Positions 44,529 through 57,912 are shown, counted from the first letter of the stretch. The stretch is 64,000 nt of DNA from Plectrocnemia conspersa (GCA_009617715.1 VTFK01000155.1:496001-560000); one strand, 5' to 3'. Program-made: numbers and translations. The notes: generated by a model not told the origin, from the sequence alone.

Positions 44529-47500
44529 ATGGCGATCCCAGACATCGCCGGTAAGTTGATTGATGACGTTCAACGTTGATTTTGAGTTCTGAGCGTGGCA
44601 TCGTCCGTGTATTTCCAGTTCGAAGCAGCAGCGGCGTGGCTCTACTGGAAGGGCCGGAACGCTTCACGGAGCGCCCGTCGCCCCGCGAGAAAGCCAGCTC
44701 ATGTCGCGCCATGGCCTTCAACCCCGCAGGGGACCGTTTCGCCTGGACCAACGGAACGAGGTTAGTCGCGATGCACCTTAGTTCATTTAAACCGGCGTTT
44801 CGATCGATGTGTTGTATTTCAGTATCGAAATTGTGCAGTCCAGTGGAAAGGGGTGGTCCAACTTCAAAAGCATTCCAGGGCCGAAGATATTCGACATTCA
44901 ATTCTCTCCGTTGGGTAAACATCTGGCGTGCTGGGAGGTTTACAACATCGCCAAAGGAAATGAGGTTATAATCTATTCCAATAGGAAAAACGTTTTTCTT
45001 AGATATACAGTAAAACCCCGTTAATTGATATAACTCGTATGTGTACTTTTATCCACAAAAATGTAGATCGCAAAACATATCTAAATTTATTCCAATAAAA
45101 TATGTGACCCATTATTTTTTATCAGTTATGATTATCTGAAAGAACCTTATGAGAGGAGTGCGGGCAAAATTGTAAATCTGTATACATCTTATTTTTTTAA
45201 AACAGATTTATCTAGCATATACTTATTTATTTCTAAAATTACCATTAACTACATTTCACTTATAAATGTTTATATATATAGTACATATTATAGTACCAAC
45301 GTCAATACTGCATAACCTTTTTAGTCCCAGACAATTTGGTCTAACATTGATTTGTAATGATAGGGGGTAATCCCAAACTTGCCATCTCTTTCTCAATTAT
45401 GAATAATGATGAAATGGATAGCTCTTGAACTGACTGTGTTATCGCAAATATAGTATAGTAATCGCTTACAGATCAGTAATATTAGAGACGTCGGAACTCT
45501 TGTCCAATTGGCTTTTGAGCACTCTTGAAATTAACTGCTCTTTTATATTATATGACATTTTCAATCCTATTCTTGACCGTTGAAATCAAACATATCTTTT
45601 GTATTTGTAGCAGGAAAAATTAGTTGCTCCCATAGGATTTTCCAGTTTTTGCTATTAGTAGTTGCTGCTTTTTTATTGATATAACCAGTTGCGGTCTTCT
45701 TAATCAGATTTGACTTAAAGCAAGTTCTTGTTTATTTATTTCAAAATATTGACAGACTTACTAATGTGTTCACTTTGTTTTATTTCCAAAAAACGTCAGA
45801 GATTGTCAAGCTGCGTACTTTCGAATGATAAACATTCGCGATATAGAAGTCATATACATAAAGAACTCTTTCCACATCATCATTGCAGATATAAGTAAAT
45901 CCAAATGATAAACATGGATTTTAAAATTGGTGCATCATTATCTGAGTCGCTCTCGTCTATATTTTGCTTCATTGTTTTTTAATTTTAACATTAATACGTT
46001 AAAGTTGTTTTGCAGACCTCAGTTTGAGAACGCTGGTCTAATACAACTATCTTTAGCTAGTAACAGAAAAAATAACATTGCAATATTTTGAAATGAAAAA
46101 GGTTTATTTTTAAATTCACGCAATTTTTTTATTTAAATATAATTATTGCTAATATTTAACACAATATTTTAATATTGTTTAGTGAAGCATATTCCTTAGA
46201 CTATTTGGATAAAAATATGTCTGAATGAAGATAAAAATGTACAAATAGTAGAAAGAATTTCGTGTATTCAATACCTACTTTTGTTTTCATTTCGCCAGCC
46301 ATCCCTATCAAAAAAGTGGCCGGCAAGCCACAGCGGTGCATTTTTTTCTCTGTTACATAACAGAATTACTGCTAGGCACAGTTAGGCTTGCCAGAGATAA
46401 AGCAAATGTATTCTTTTTATGTCGACACGTCAAGCATATCGTACAAAAATATCGAACATAATAAATTTAATTTTTTTAATTTGCACCGAAATATCTTTGC
46501 ATAGGTTGGGTAGGCCGATATTTCGCCCCTCTGGGACTAAAAGGGATAATATTATTTTACTTTGTTATCCTACCCCGATATAACTACTTTGATTAATTCC
46601 CTATAATGAGCATCATTTGATTCTCCGTTTCTGCTTTTAAGTAAAAATTAATAAAAAAAATATTGGTACAAAAAAAAATTGTTATATTCACTATCAAAAA
46701 ATAAAGATAAAATACCACATCTAATTTATACACATTGTAAAATCTCCACAATACGAGTTACTTTTCGCATTTACGTGTTTAAAATAGCAGGGTTTTACTG
46801 TGTTTATAATCTAATATTTTTAATTAAATAATAATACATAATTTACAAAAAGTTTAATTGATTTGCCCCGAAAGCCAGGATTAAATAAAATTATTTTTCC
46901 AGGGTATGCACAACATGTACCTGTACTCCGCTGAAACCGGAGAGCTCATCCAATCTTTTGTTCAAAAACAGCAAGCTAATTGGTTATATTTTGTCTATTT
47001 AAGCATATACATATAATGAGGATGTTTACTATTGTTTATTTTTACTTAGGCAACCCATGTGGTCATCTGACGAGAAGATTTTCGGTCGTCTTGTCAACAA
47101 TGAAGTTATGTTCTATGAAAATTTAGACTTTAGCAAGCCGGCTGCCGTAGTCAATTGTTCAAAAGTGGCCACGTTTAGTTTGTCTCCGACTATTCACAAT
47201 CGTAGCTTTGTCGTTTGTCATATGCCAGGTAATTTTCACATTTATTTTTATGATACTTTTTATGATTTTTAAAATTAATTTTTCAATATCAGGATCTACC
47301 AACTTGCCAACGCTTTGTAAAATGTTCCGTTACCCAAACTTTGAAATGAACCAAGCCCTGGCGAGCAAGGGATTCTTCCAGGTACTATAAAACAATATTT
47401 TCTTTATCTTTAAAAAATTATATTTTTTATAAAAAATGCATATTTGTAGGGTGATACGGTACAGTTTTTCTGGAATTGCAAAGGAACTAATGTATTATTT

Positions 47501-48858
47501 TTGACATCAACTGAAGTTGACAAATCAAATACAACCTATTACGGTAAACAAACGTTGCACTACGCCACCAGCAAAGGCGAAACAATCACTTTAACTCTAG
47601 GCGAGTATTTGATCGAATATTAAATACGACTTACACATACATATATAACCAATTCTAAATCGACGATTGTTAATACAGACAAAGAAGGGCCAATCTATGA
47701 TGTCGCGTGGAGTCCCAAAGGTCAAGAGTTCTGTGTGATCTACGGTTTAATGCCCGCTAAAGCCGTCATGTTCAATTTGGCATGCGATCCTGTGTTCAAA
47801 TTTGGCACGGGACCACGTAATAGCATTTACTTCAGCCCGAACGGAAACAATATCCTTTTTAAATATCAAAGTCTATATTATATGCTTTATATCATTATTT
47901 TCCTTAATGTAATATATAAGAGTCTTATTGTGTGGATTTGGTAATCTTCCTGGCCGCATGGAAGTGTGGGATACTGAGACTAAAAAGCAATTGTCTACTT
48001 GCGAAGCTCCTAATTCTACTGGTATCATTTGGGATCCTCGATCTGAGTGTTTTGTCAGTTTTACAACTGCTCCGAGATTGCGAGTCGATAACGGGTGTGT
48101 ATTTTATATTTTAACGTATTATTGTTTACAATATACATAATACATTATAATAATTGTTATTTTAGATTCAAAGTATGGCACAGTACTGGTGCGTTGATTT
48201 ACGAATATAAATGGCCGTCTGGTGAATTGTTCGAGATGCTCTGGCAGCCTGGAAACTTCCCGGCCAGTAATTTGGCCAACAAGAAACCCAAATCGATAGC
48301 GCCGACTAAGCCAGTGGTTAGCAAGCCATATAGGCCTCCAGCTGCTCAAGGAGCCGAGTCATCGTTTAAGGTGCACGATGATGAAGAAAAACCGCATTTA
48401 CCGGGACAGGTCAATTCCAACAACGGACCTTCGAAAGCAGCTTTGAAGCAAAAAAAGAAGCGCGAAGCCCGAAAGGCTAGAAAGGTCGAAGATCAAGTCA
48501 CAGCTCCTGTTGTGAGCTCTCCGTTCGAGGACGATAGCAGCGACGACGACGGTTACAAGAAACCTTCCGGCGGAAAGACTTACGAACAGAAGATACGCGC
48601 CCCCGTTACAAACGATCCCGACAAAGACAAGAAGATGAAGAATATTATCAAGGTTTTATTTAGTTGCTTATGTATATTATATATTCTTTAATAAGAATTG
48701 TTTGTTTATATAAAAAAATATTTGTTTTACAGAAATTGGAAGCTATTGCCAAGCTGAAGAGCGACGTAGCTTCCGGAAAACCATTGGATACCAATCAGAT
48801 GGCAAAGATAGCAAAGGAGAATGATTTGCTGAAAGAACTAGGCGAACTCAATTTATGA
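44529..48858 (+). CDS. eIF2A: eIF2A, eukaryotic translation initiation factor 2A
   Basis: Exons 44529-44550, 44619-44760, 44823-44964, 46903-46982, 47050-47228, 47293-47381, 47450-47600, 47679-47849, 47923-48094, 48166-48652 and 48733-48858 give 586 residues (human 585) with every phase consistent. The protein is a WD-type beta-propeller: FAWTNGT, PKIFDIQFSPLGKHLACW, WSSDEKIFGRLVNNEV, YYGKQTLHYA, GPIYDVAWSPKGQEF, VIYGLMPAKAVMFNL, FGTGPRNSIYFSPNG, CGFGNLPGRMEVWD and APRLRVDNG. A Lys/Arg-rich helical tail follows (ALKQKKKREARKARK; final NDLLKELGELNL). eIF2A binds the 40S subunit and supports GTP-independent initiator-tRNA delivery. Poly(A) signal AATAAA at 49217-49222. Intron 7 has a GC donor and intron 8 is U12-type. 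Intron 3 contains a pogo-like element. Confidence 0.96.
45008..46800. mobile_element. pogo/Tigger-like element in eIF2A intron 3
   Basis: Inverted ends CAGTAAAACCC(C/T)G with a TA before the left end, typical of the pogo branch. About 1.8 kb. I see no intact transposase; a weak acidic D-E-S-D-S-D-N-D-like stretch on the minus strand near 45950 may be its tail. The right flank is not TA, so the end has decayed. Confidence 0.65.
47850..47922 (+). other. U12-type (minor spliceosome) AT-AG intron in eIF2A
   Basis: Intron begins ATATCCTTTTT, an exact U12 5' splice-site consensus. It contains TTCCTTAAT (47900-47908), an exact match to the U12 branch site. It ends AG 14 bases later. No GT-AG alternative preserves both flanking conserved blocks (SPNGN and ILLCGFGNL). 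Length 73 nt. Confidence 0.85.
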
Positions 48859-50185
48859 TAAAATTGCATTTGAATCATGCTTAGATGTAATTTATATAAC
48901 TATATATTATACATACATATATGAAAAGTATATAAGTTAAATAATATGGATATTAACAAATTTGTTAATTTGAGAGTTCAAATTTTTTACATTGTGTTGA
49001 ATTTTTATCACCATCTGCATAAATTATTTTCAATTTGGTTTATGTATACTACTTCGATTACTTTTTTTTTTAAATTACATCTCAACAATACTGCTGAAGT
49101 GGATCGATTTATAAGTTGACTATTATTTTTTAACTATTACTGCCAACTTAATGTAATATGTACGCTTGAATGAGACGGTGTGTCGAACTTGAAAGATTTA
49201 ATAATGTGAATATTTCAATAAAATTTATTTACTACGGAAATACATTTTAAAAAAGCTTCATAATTGTGTTTTATTTTTAATTTGTATTGTATGCTTTATA
49301 AAAAGCTTTACTGCAGACGTAACCTTCCAAAAAATTCAATGCAGTTTCTTCGATTATCAATACTGTCCTCACTCAAAATGGCTACTATTGAAAACTATAA
49401 AATCGTTGAAAAGTCTTAGAGTGAAAATAGTACAAAAATATTTTATGATATATTAACTATTTACCTAAAAAATAAAGCCTTTCACACAGATATCTACCTG
49501 ATTTTTGACGCCTACGCTGTAAGTATTTTTTTATTGAATTTTGTTAATGGAAGGATCCAGATGAGATTGTTGAAAGTTGTTCAGTGAAGTATATGTTTTA
49601 TTATACTACGTTATAGTTGAGTTCGACCCAATTAACCCTTTACTGAAAATGAATTGGCAGTAGATAACTACATGCATTCAATTTTAAAGTTAAGAGTTCA
49701 ACTTGTTTTATCAGTCATAATAATATATTATAAATAAAATATGTTTCATCGTCATTTATTTTGTTAAAAACAATACAGTAACTAAAAAATCCATGATCTA
49801 TTAAATATGCTAATACTAAAACATTTTTTTAAGGAAAATATTCAAGAAATGGTAATATGTAATTCGAATTTAGAAACCATTTACTTGAACTAGTTTATTT
49901 TTTATCTTTTATTTCTGGTGATACTATTAATATATTTTAAGAATTTATTACCGGGGACTCGGAAATCAGCTTAGATACTATGATCATAATTAACTGTATT
50001 ATTTTAAAAACTGCTCCATTAAATTTATGCTACTTTTCATTATAAATAAGCAGAAAAGTAAGTTTTGTAAAAAAAATTCAAAAAGTTTGACGCGTTCCAT
50101 AAGTATACTTACAGTTTATGAAAAAATATATAAATTCTCAAGTAATTAATTGAGATATGTAATTAAAATCACAAAAAAAAATATA

Positions 50186-50480
50186 CTAGGGTGAATCAAA
50201 TGAAAACTTCAAATATCTTGTAATATAATTTTTTTACCAAATCTTCATAGCATTCAATACAAGTTTTCTAGAGCTTAAAACATATATTGTTTAAATGCAC
50301 AGCAATCAGTGCATCGCCTGTTGCATGTCTTCGATCGATCAAACCTCGATGTGCAGTACAAAAATTTGAACATCAGTGGAAAGCCAGATCTAGTGAGTAA
50401 GGCGAATATTAATCGACCGTTGCAAACGTTGATAGAACAATAGGACCGAGCATTGATACCTTGCAACAGAACTGCCCCAG
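50186..50480 (-). mobile_element. Mariner 3'-end fragment
   Basis: Starts with a GGTGAATCAAATGAAAA terminal repeat, the same type as at 38386. The minus strand ends in a degenerate transposase C-terminus (CIECYEDLVKK, equivalent to the C-x-x-x-x-G-D-Y-x-E-K end). Confidence 0.55.
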
Positions 50481-50514
50481 TTCCCAGTTTGTAGCGTACC
50501 CACTGCTACGGGGT

Positions 50515-51600
50515 CGATACGATTTTATTGCTTTTGACTTCTGAGAAGTGATAATTGTTTTTGCGCCCTCCTATTGACCAAACTTCGGTTTGAATATACT
50601 TTGACCAACACCCTTATATCAGAATTCGGTAAAGATAGCTATCATATTTTTAAAACATAGTGTAATATCCAAGTGCAGACAAACTATGGAGATGTGGCGT
50701 CTGTCATTACTTCTTCTTACGCTTATTTTACCTTGAGAGATAAATTGGTTTAGTTTGTATTTTGGACTTGACCTAATGAAAGTTCAAAAACTATAATTAC
50801 TTTTAGAACTTTCATTAGGTCAAGTTGGGTTTTGTTAATTCGTGTAAGTTAGGTTTGTGTTTGAACAGCAGATGAATGTTTCGCAACTTTTAAATTAAGC
50901 TACATAGACATTTTAGAGCAGCATATAATTTCACTTGCGCCTGTCAGTTAAATTATATTTTCCTTAGTAGAAATATATCTACTGATGAAAATGTATTTTC
51001 ATTTCACTGAAAAATACACATTCACTGTAACATTTGTACATCTCATGTAAATAAATAATGATAATTATATAATATTACAACGTATGAAAAAGTTGAAATC
51101 ATATAATTTGACTATCACCTGCAGGAAAATTATATTTTTACTGGTTAAAATATATATCTACCAGTGAAAATGTATTCCGATATGATTACACTGAAAGGGC
51201 ACATTTACGAAAATATTTTCGAGATTGATTTTTTAATTTTTTTACATTCATTAAACCATTGATTTTATACAAAAATTCAAAAAAGGATCCATGACCTAAT
51301 GAAACTTTTAAAACTATAATTAATTTTAGAACTTTCATTAGGTTAACTTTGTGTTTGAACAGTAAATGAACGTTTCGCAACTGACAAATTGAGTTTCATA
51401 GATATTTTATTGCAGCACATAATTTCATTAGCGCCTATAATTTAAATTATATTTTCACTAGTAAATATATATATATATACTGGTGAAAAATACACATTCA
51501 CTGTAACATTTATACACCGCATGTAAATAAATAATGATTAGTATGTAAATGTATATATATAACTATGTATGGAAAAGTTGAAATTATATAATTTTACTTT
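50515..51600. repeat. Dispersed repeat C, copies 2 and 3 in tandem
   Basis: 50515-51080 matches 3700-4150. From AACTATAATTACTTTTAGAA (50790) onwards the unit is repeated at 51310-51600, including CACATTCACTGTAACATTT and CATGTAAATAAATAATGAT. Not coding. Confidence 0.7.
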
Positions 51601-53911
51601 TTTTTCTTTTTTCTTTAGTTTTTTTATTTTCACTAGTATTGGTTCAAAATCAGTAACATCATTTCAGCATTTTCCAAGGGGAGAGTCAAAAATTAGCCAG
51701 TCAGTGGTGTTTTTTTTAATATTTTAATTTCATTAAAATTTATAATACTTCATAAAATGACATGCATTTTTCTGGACATTCTAGGGGGGGGGGCAAGTTC
51801 CCTCATCTGCCCCTCCACCCAAAATGATCTTCCTGATTAACTCAAAGTAAATAAATAGCTAATTTTATAGATTCAGTTTTTGTTTATAATTTAATAAAAA
51901 AGCCTAATTAAAAATATACATATGAATGTATATTTTTAATTAGCAGTTTTTATTATCTTAAAAATATTAAATCAGAAACTTTATGAATCACTATTGAACT
52001 TTCAATCGTCAATAAATTGCAGTTTCACTCCTTAACTTCCCATGGTGTAGTGGGGCCAGAACTGCGTTCCGTCATATTTTCCCAAAAACGAGTCGCGTTC
52101 TGTCACAATTTGTTTGATCTATTAAAATTCTTTGAGCCTAATTTTATTATCATCAACAGCTCATTTTTAGTTGGCGTACGTTGCTAATGCGATGGCTACT
52201 TTAAGCTACTGCTATGTTTTCGTGTTAAATTGCGAATCTTAAAAATATATGTAATACTGCTGCCAAGTTATAGAATAGCTAAATTTGTATTGCAGTTTAA
52301 AGATTTTATTTGACACACTTTTCCTTGGCATTAAAAAAAGCAAGTTGCTCTAAATCATTATAATCGAAAATTGAAACTAAAACACTAAAAATATGTATAA
52401 TTAAAAAATGTTATGAACCCCTGACTCTGCTAGTCGATATTATATATAGATATAAATGCTGGTAGTTGACATCGTGCAACCGGCAATGTCACTTGTTCAC
52501 TGGTGATGAGCGTTATTGTATCAATTTTAATTGATAAAAGTAAGTGTTTATTCTGCTACTTATTTATCTACTCTACTTGACCTACGTATTCTCTTAAACT
52601 TGTGTAAAACATTAAAACTGCATCTGTAAATGTACCATGACAACAATAACGTGAAAGAGATTCTGAATTCTAATAGCTATTCACGTCTATATATATTGTA
52701 AAATATTATAATCAATAATTTTTAATTCTTCAACTACTAAATATAAGAAAATTCCACAGCGCTTTTAACATCGTCAGATTTTTTCAATATAACAATTTTT
52801 AGCATACGTTTTATAGTATAGTTAGTTTATTGCACGATATGATTTTTTTATCTAGCTTACGTGATACGTATCATATTATTGTTTAAGCACATGTGATTAA
52901 TTGGTCTTAATAGATAATACGATATAATGATATGGTAACAAATCGAAGTGCTATGATTTTCAAACTCATTTTTATACAGACTATTATCTATTTTCTTACA
53001 TCTTTACAATAAAAAATAGTTTATAAAATAATATTGTATATTTTAAATAATAAATGCAGCGAATTAATTTTATGCAACAATTTAAAATCATCGTTTTTGT
53101 TCCACAGATTGTAAAACTGTTGTCTCTTGCAGTATAACGTTTCGATAACAATTTTAAAATCTTGACTTTGCCTTATCTTTACTCGTCAGTTTTATCTGTG
53201 ATCTATTTACTTGTTCTCTTCTACTCCTTCATTTACCGATGCACGTAAACGTAGATAATTTTTTTCAATGTATGATTTTTTATTAATAATTATTGTCATA
53301 AATAAATTTATTTTTAGAGTCGTTGCTTTTAGCTGAAAATCATTTTTTACTTTTTTGAATCAGTGAGTTGCATCGAAACCAGTTTCAAATACAAAAATAA
53401 AAACCAAAAACGCAAAGTCAACGTCCCGATAAGGCTTTAATGTGGAAAACATCCTTCGTTGAGGACATCCAATAAGCCTTTTCAAGACATGCAAATCTTA
53501 GTAATACTTCCTCGGTAAAAAAATATCGATCTGGTTTTCATTCGATACGTTCAAATGGCTTCTTTGCACGCATACTCGAACGATGCTTTCCTATCGATGC
53601 ACACGCTGCATCAAATTTATAGTAATATATTTTAATACCTAATCGACGATTGAACTTTGTACATATTTCCAATGAATGACACTTGACCGCTTATTATCAG
53701 AAAATATGAATAATAACCACGTGACTAACGTTATTTATAAAAAGGATATAACATATAGTGCAAGGTTGAAATTATTGACCTTCAATTAGAAAAGATAAAC
53801 GTGACTGTTACTCATTGCATAAATAACTAGCATATTGCACTATTCACACTAGTTTATTCAAATAAAATCGTCATCGTTAAGAAAATGATAATAAATTATT
53901 TTAATTAATCC

Positions 53912-53919
<8 letters not shown>

Positions 53920-53969
<50 letters not shown>

Positions 53970-53985
53970 ATATATATATATGATA
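53920..53985. repeat. (TA)n microsatellite, interrupted
   Basis: Two TA tracts separated by a TTA interruption. Confidence 0.9.
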
Positions 53986-54533
53986 TAACTACAACTATCC
54001 GCTATCTACCTACACTAAATGATTAATCTTATAAAGCTTAACCTTTTATAGTCCATAGTTTTTTAATAAATGCTGCTATAAGTCCATGCCATTATGAATG
54101 AATATATTTAATTAAATAATTTAACGATCATTAAATATAATAAAAAGAAAAAATAAATATTTCTTCTATATATTATATTAAACATATAAATTTTATTTTA
54201 GCAGAATTAACTTTAGAAGTTAAATTAAACAAAATTAACTATTTTAATAAAATTTTAAATCAATAAATATATAATAAAATACATTTTATTTAATCTAATA
54301 TTCGTCAGCAACGTATTTTAAATAAAAAAATTGTTGCTTTGTTTGTTGCTATTCTCTTATTGTTTTAAAGTAGATATTGTTTATCAGGAGAAGCTAAAAT
54401 GTTGAACGAAAACATTTTAGATAAGATCCCTAGCGTGTAGTCACTCCAATATCGAATAAATCATTATTTAAAAGCTAAATTTATAGAAGTAGTAAAAAAA
54501 CTGATGTTATTTAAAAAAAACAGCAGTTTATAC

Positions 54534-54697
54534 AGTGGCGTAGCTAAGGTAAAAAAGCAGGCCCCCCTCATACTGATGTTATTTTTAGAATAAAAAACTC
54601 TTGCTATTTATTTACCTAAATAGTTTATTCAGGGTTAAGAACCACACTAACGATTCCATTTCCTACTGAGCGGCCCGCCCTCCGCCCCAAGCCACTG
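54534..54697. mobile_element. Small hAT-like inverted-repeat element
   Basis: Left end CAGTGGCGTAGCTAAGG and right end complementary to CAGTGGCTTGGGGCGG enclose about 160 bp. CAGTGGC ends are common in hAT MITEs. No matching 8-bp flanks, so confidence is limited. Confidence 0.5.
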
Positions 54698-54949
54698 AAT
54701 ACCTCATCATTATATTTCTAAAGATAGCAGTTAATGAGTATAACAGCAATGGTTATACGTGTAAATTGGCTAGCTCCACTAGTGCCACTTTAATCCCACT
54801 ATTCTGATACATATCAAAGGAACGTATATTAGTCAAAATGGATATAAAAAATAAATCGTTTAGTAATATTATTTATATTGTATTATATATATTGTAAATG
54901 ATTTTACTTAAAAAAACATTCAACGTTCACAAACTTTTAGAAACCCACT

Positions 54950-56752
54950 GAAATTTTTTCTTAGCTACTTGAACTCAAACTCCAAAAGATTGACCTATTC
55001 ATATTTATAGTTTTTTCGCATTTTTTGAGTAAATCCATTTACTCAAAAAACACTTCAGGAACGATATGCAATCTAGATTTATATTAACATTCTAACTACA
55101 ACCATTGCTGCCAATATTTCAACAGCTAGTCTAGATTTTTCATTTGTCCAGATATCACTGCAAATGGAAAACATTCGCTCTAAGTTGGTAAACACAATTC
55201 CATTACAATCAAAAATTTTATATTGTCATAGGCAATATTTTGCTTTTTCAACAAATCAAAAATAGTCATCTATTTCTTATCAATTACATCTTCAGTCCAC
55301 TCTTTCTTTAATGGTATTGTTGATTTTGTGTACTTCGTCAAATAACAAATTGTCGTTGATGGAAATGTTTAATTTTTCCATCATGAATAAATCTGTTTCA
55401 AGAATTTGATTCCATTCAATACTATTCAGTCAAACACAGTTGTATATTTATTAGATTGCTGAGTCCAATTTTACAAATACTCAAAAGCATTTTTATGAAC
55501 TACACTGCTTCTTTAGTTAATTATCTTCTTACTCCCAGTATCTCTTCCAATTTATCAAAATGAGTAATTACAACTAATGGTAGAAAAGTTCCATCAATAC
55601 AATATTTAAGCTGTTCCTTTAATATTTTACATTGCACAGATATTTCTGTTGGAGTTATATTTGCTCTTTCAATATTTTTTACAAGTAAATGAAACATAGC
55701 TGCTTGTTTACAAATAAAACATAGAATTAGTTTAGCAGATTTATTTAAAAAAGGACATTTTTCCAAACTTAGGAAGCATGACTTTAAAGAGGTTCGAATA
55801 ATTGCAACACTGGTCCACCGGCATTGGAGTCAACAATCTCGTTTTGAAATACCTTAATAGTTTTTTTGTAATCAACCGAGGCTTCTTCGCAATTTATTTT
55901 AAGGAGGTGACTCGTATCGTGAATCGCTCAGAATGTAAATATATTTGAGGTATAACAACTTCAAAATCAGTTGCCATACAGTTAATGGCATTGCAGTGTT
56001 AATGGCAATGGAAGCAATATGGGCATTACATACAATTCCAAGAATTATTTTATGAAGTAAATGCATTAATTTCTTATATCCATTTTTATTCCCTTTGCGA
56101 TTTATAGCGCCAAAGTTGGTATTGGTATTATCAGCACACACAGCAATAACCTTATCACTTTAATTATGACTATCTATTAATTTTTATACTAATTTGATAA
56201 TATTTAAGATGCTTCGCCGTTAATTGCTGGTAAAGTAAAAACTTTAGTTTGTATTCTTGTTTCAAAATTAAAATAACGCTTCTTTATTTCGAGGCATCTG
56301 AGAGAAGCGGTTCAAATTTTACCTCGTCTAAATCGATAGGAGGATAATTAAAATTAACTAAAAACAAAGATCGAAAGAAATACATATATTTCTAATAATA
56401 AAGTTTTCTGGCAGTCAGTAAATAAAACTATGCTAGTAAATTACATTTTTTTAATTTAATTTTAATTGACCTTTTTTTCTCGTTGTTTTTTTTAATGGAG
56501 TTTTTTTTTATAAATAACCGCTATTTTAAAATAAGATGGCAGTTCAAGCTGGCTTACGAGCTTAGTTAATAAATTTATAATTATGTATTTTTTTCTAAAA
56601 AGTTTAATGAAATCTGCGACATAAACTACGGTATTTATCGTGTCCCCTATATCCATTATATTAACTCATAAAGAGAAATAATATTTCTACACAATATTAA
56701 AACTAAAAGGCAAATGTGGCTCGCGAGTCTGAAAAAGTTACCGATCCCTGCT
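54950..56752 (-). mobile_element. hAT (ZBED-like) transposase relic
   Basis: Minus-strand pieces match hAT transposases: CADNTNTNFGAINRKGNKNG followed by KIILGIVCNAHI and then QLILKLLYLKYIYILSDS (55899-56160), and LKEQLKYCIDGTFLPLVVIT (about 55540-55640). The right margin ends GCGAGTCTGAAAAAGTTACC, GATCCCTG, the usual hAT end read outward as CAGGGATCGGTAAC. Stops throughout; left end not found. Confidence 0.75.
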
Positions 56753-57279
56753 CTAGAAGTACAATAATATTTTTTAAGCCGATAAATTAGCATTAACATG
56801 TCATGTGATATTTATATATAGTTAGTCATATATTTTACAAATGTTCACATATCGCAATTTCTGTATTTGTATTGTTTATATCTGTGACATTCGCGTTTCC
56901 ATTTATAAACCAATTGCGCAATAGTACGCAAGAGACTGCCAAAATCTGAAACTCAATCTATATCAACTGAAAGAATGTTTTTATTATTCTACGCTCAATT
57001 AATGCAGCATTGATTTTCTCATGGTCTTATAGTTTATCCAACTCGAAATCTTAAACCTGATTTTTCATAAGCAATTAATTAGTAATTAAAACCATTGATC
57101 ATTAATAATTAAAAATGCGCAGTGAAATGCCATAGTATTTTATTTTCAAAATTTTATTGCTAAAAAAACAATAGAGTTTTTAAATTTATAATTTTTTTAA
57201 TTATTAATTTCTAAAAATTCAATCTGCGCAGCGAACTGCAATTTTAATGCGCAGTTATATTATTTTTGTCGAGACATGC

Positions 57280-57595
57280 GAATATCGTATTAGTACTAGT
57301 AGTCCCCCAGAACATCATGGATGATGTAGTGTTCTGGTTTTGTTAAATATTATTTAGCGATTTTCTTTCACATTCTGAAAAAAGTCTGCCATAGAACTTT
57401 CTAGTCCATTCGTACACTTGCTTGAGTAATACTCTTGCATCACCACACTGAACTATCATTCTACTGTTGTTTCATGCGTGATTCGTACTGCCTACTACTG
57501 ATACATAAAATAAATTACTGATAATTTACAGGACAATTGGTTTGATTTTTTATTACATATTTAAGGTTTTTGTTTGACTCGCTTTTGTATAATTT
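57280..57595 (-). mobile_element. Mariner 5'-end fragment
   Basis: The right boundary is a GCGAGTCAAACAAAAACC-type terminal repeat. The minus strand then reads LLKQVYEWTRKFYG, equivalent to the mariner V-Y-E-W-x-x-R-F block. It may be the other half of the fragment at 50186-50480. Confidence 0.55.
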
Positions 57596-57876
57596 TATTA
57601 TATTTACATTTAAAATAATTGGGAGCAAATAATAATTTTAATTTCAAGTAATTTTATTAATTTTAAAACAAACTACTTAGCGAAATATTTTCATTTTCAT
57701 TTTTTAATATAAAATACAAACCAAACAGATCTAATATATTTATTATTAATTATATTTAGATAAATTAATTTTTATAAATGCTTCTTTATTATTTAAACTA
57801 TTTTATTTATTATATAAACCTGAATCTCTGAATTCAGTGATGTTATAATGGCAACACATACCACATCTTTAGTTAT

Positions 57877-57912
57877 TGTATGTACATACGAAGTATTTAT
57901 GTATGTACATAC
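57877..57912 (+). promoter_or_regulatory. Twin 13-bp palindromic motif upstream of the MFS gene
   Basis: TGTATGTACATAC occurs at 57877-57889 and 57900-57912, each containing the self-complementary GTATGTACATAC, centres 23 bp apart (about two helical turns), some 170 bp before the start codon. A pair of dimeric transcription-factor sites is possible; the factor is unknown. Confidence 0.4.

Noticed and set aside
44380..44971. 180-aa minus and 131-aa plus frames at the eIF2A start
   Set aside because: Antisense or read-through of eIF2A exons 1-3 in GC-rich sequence.
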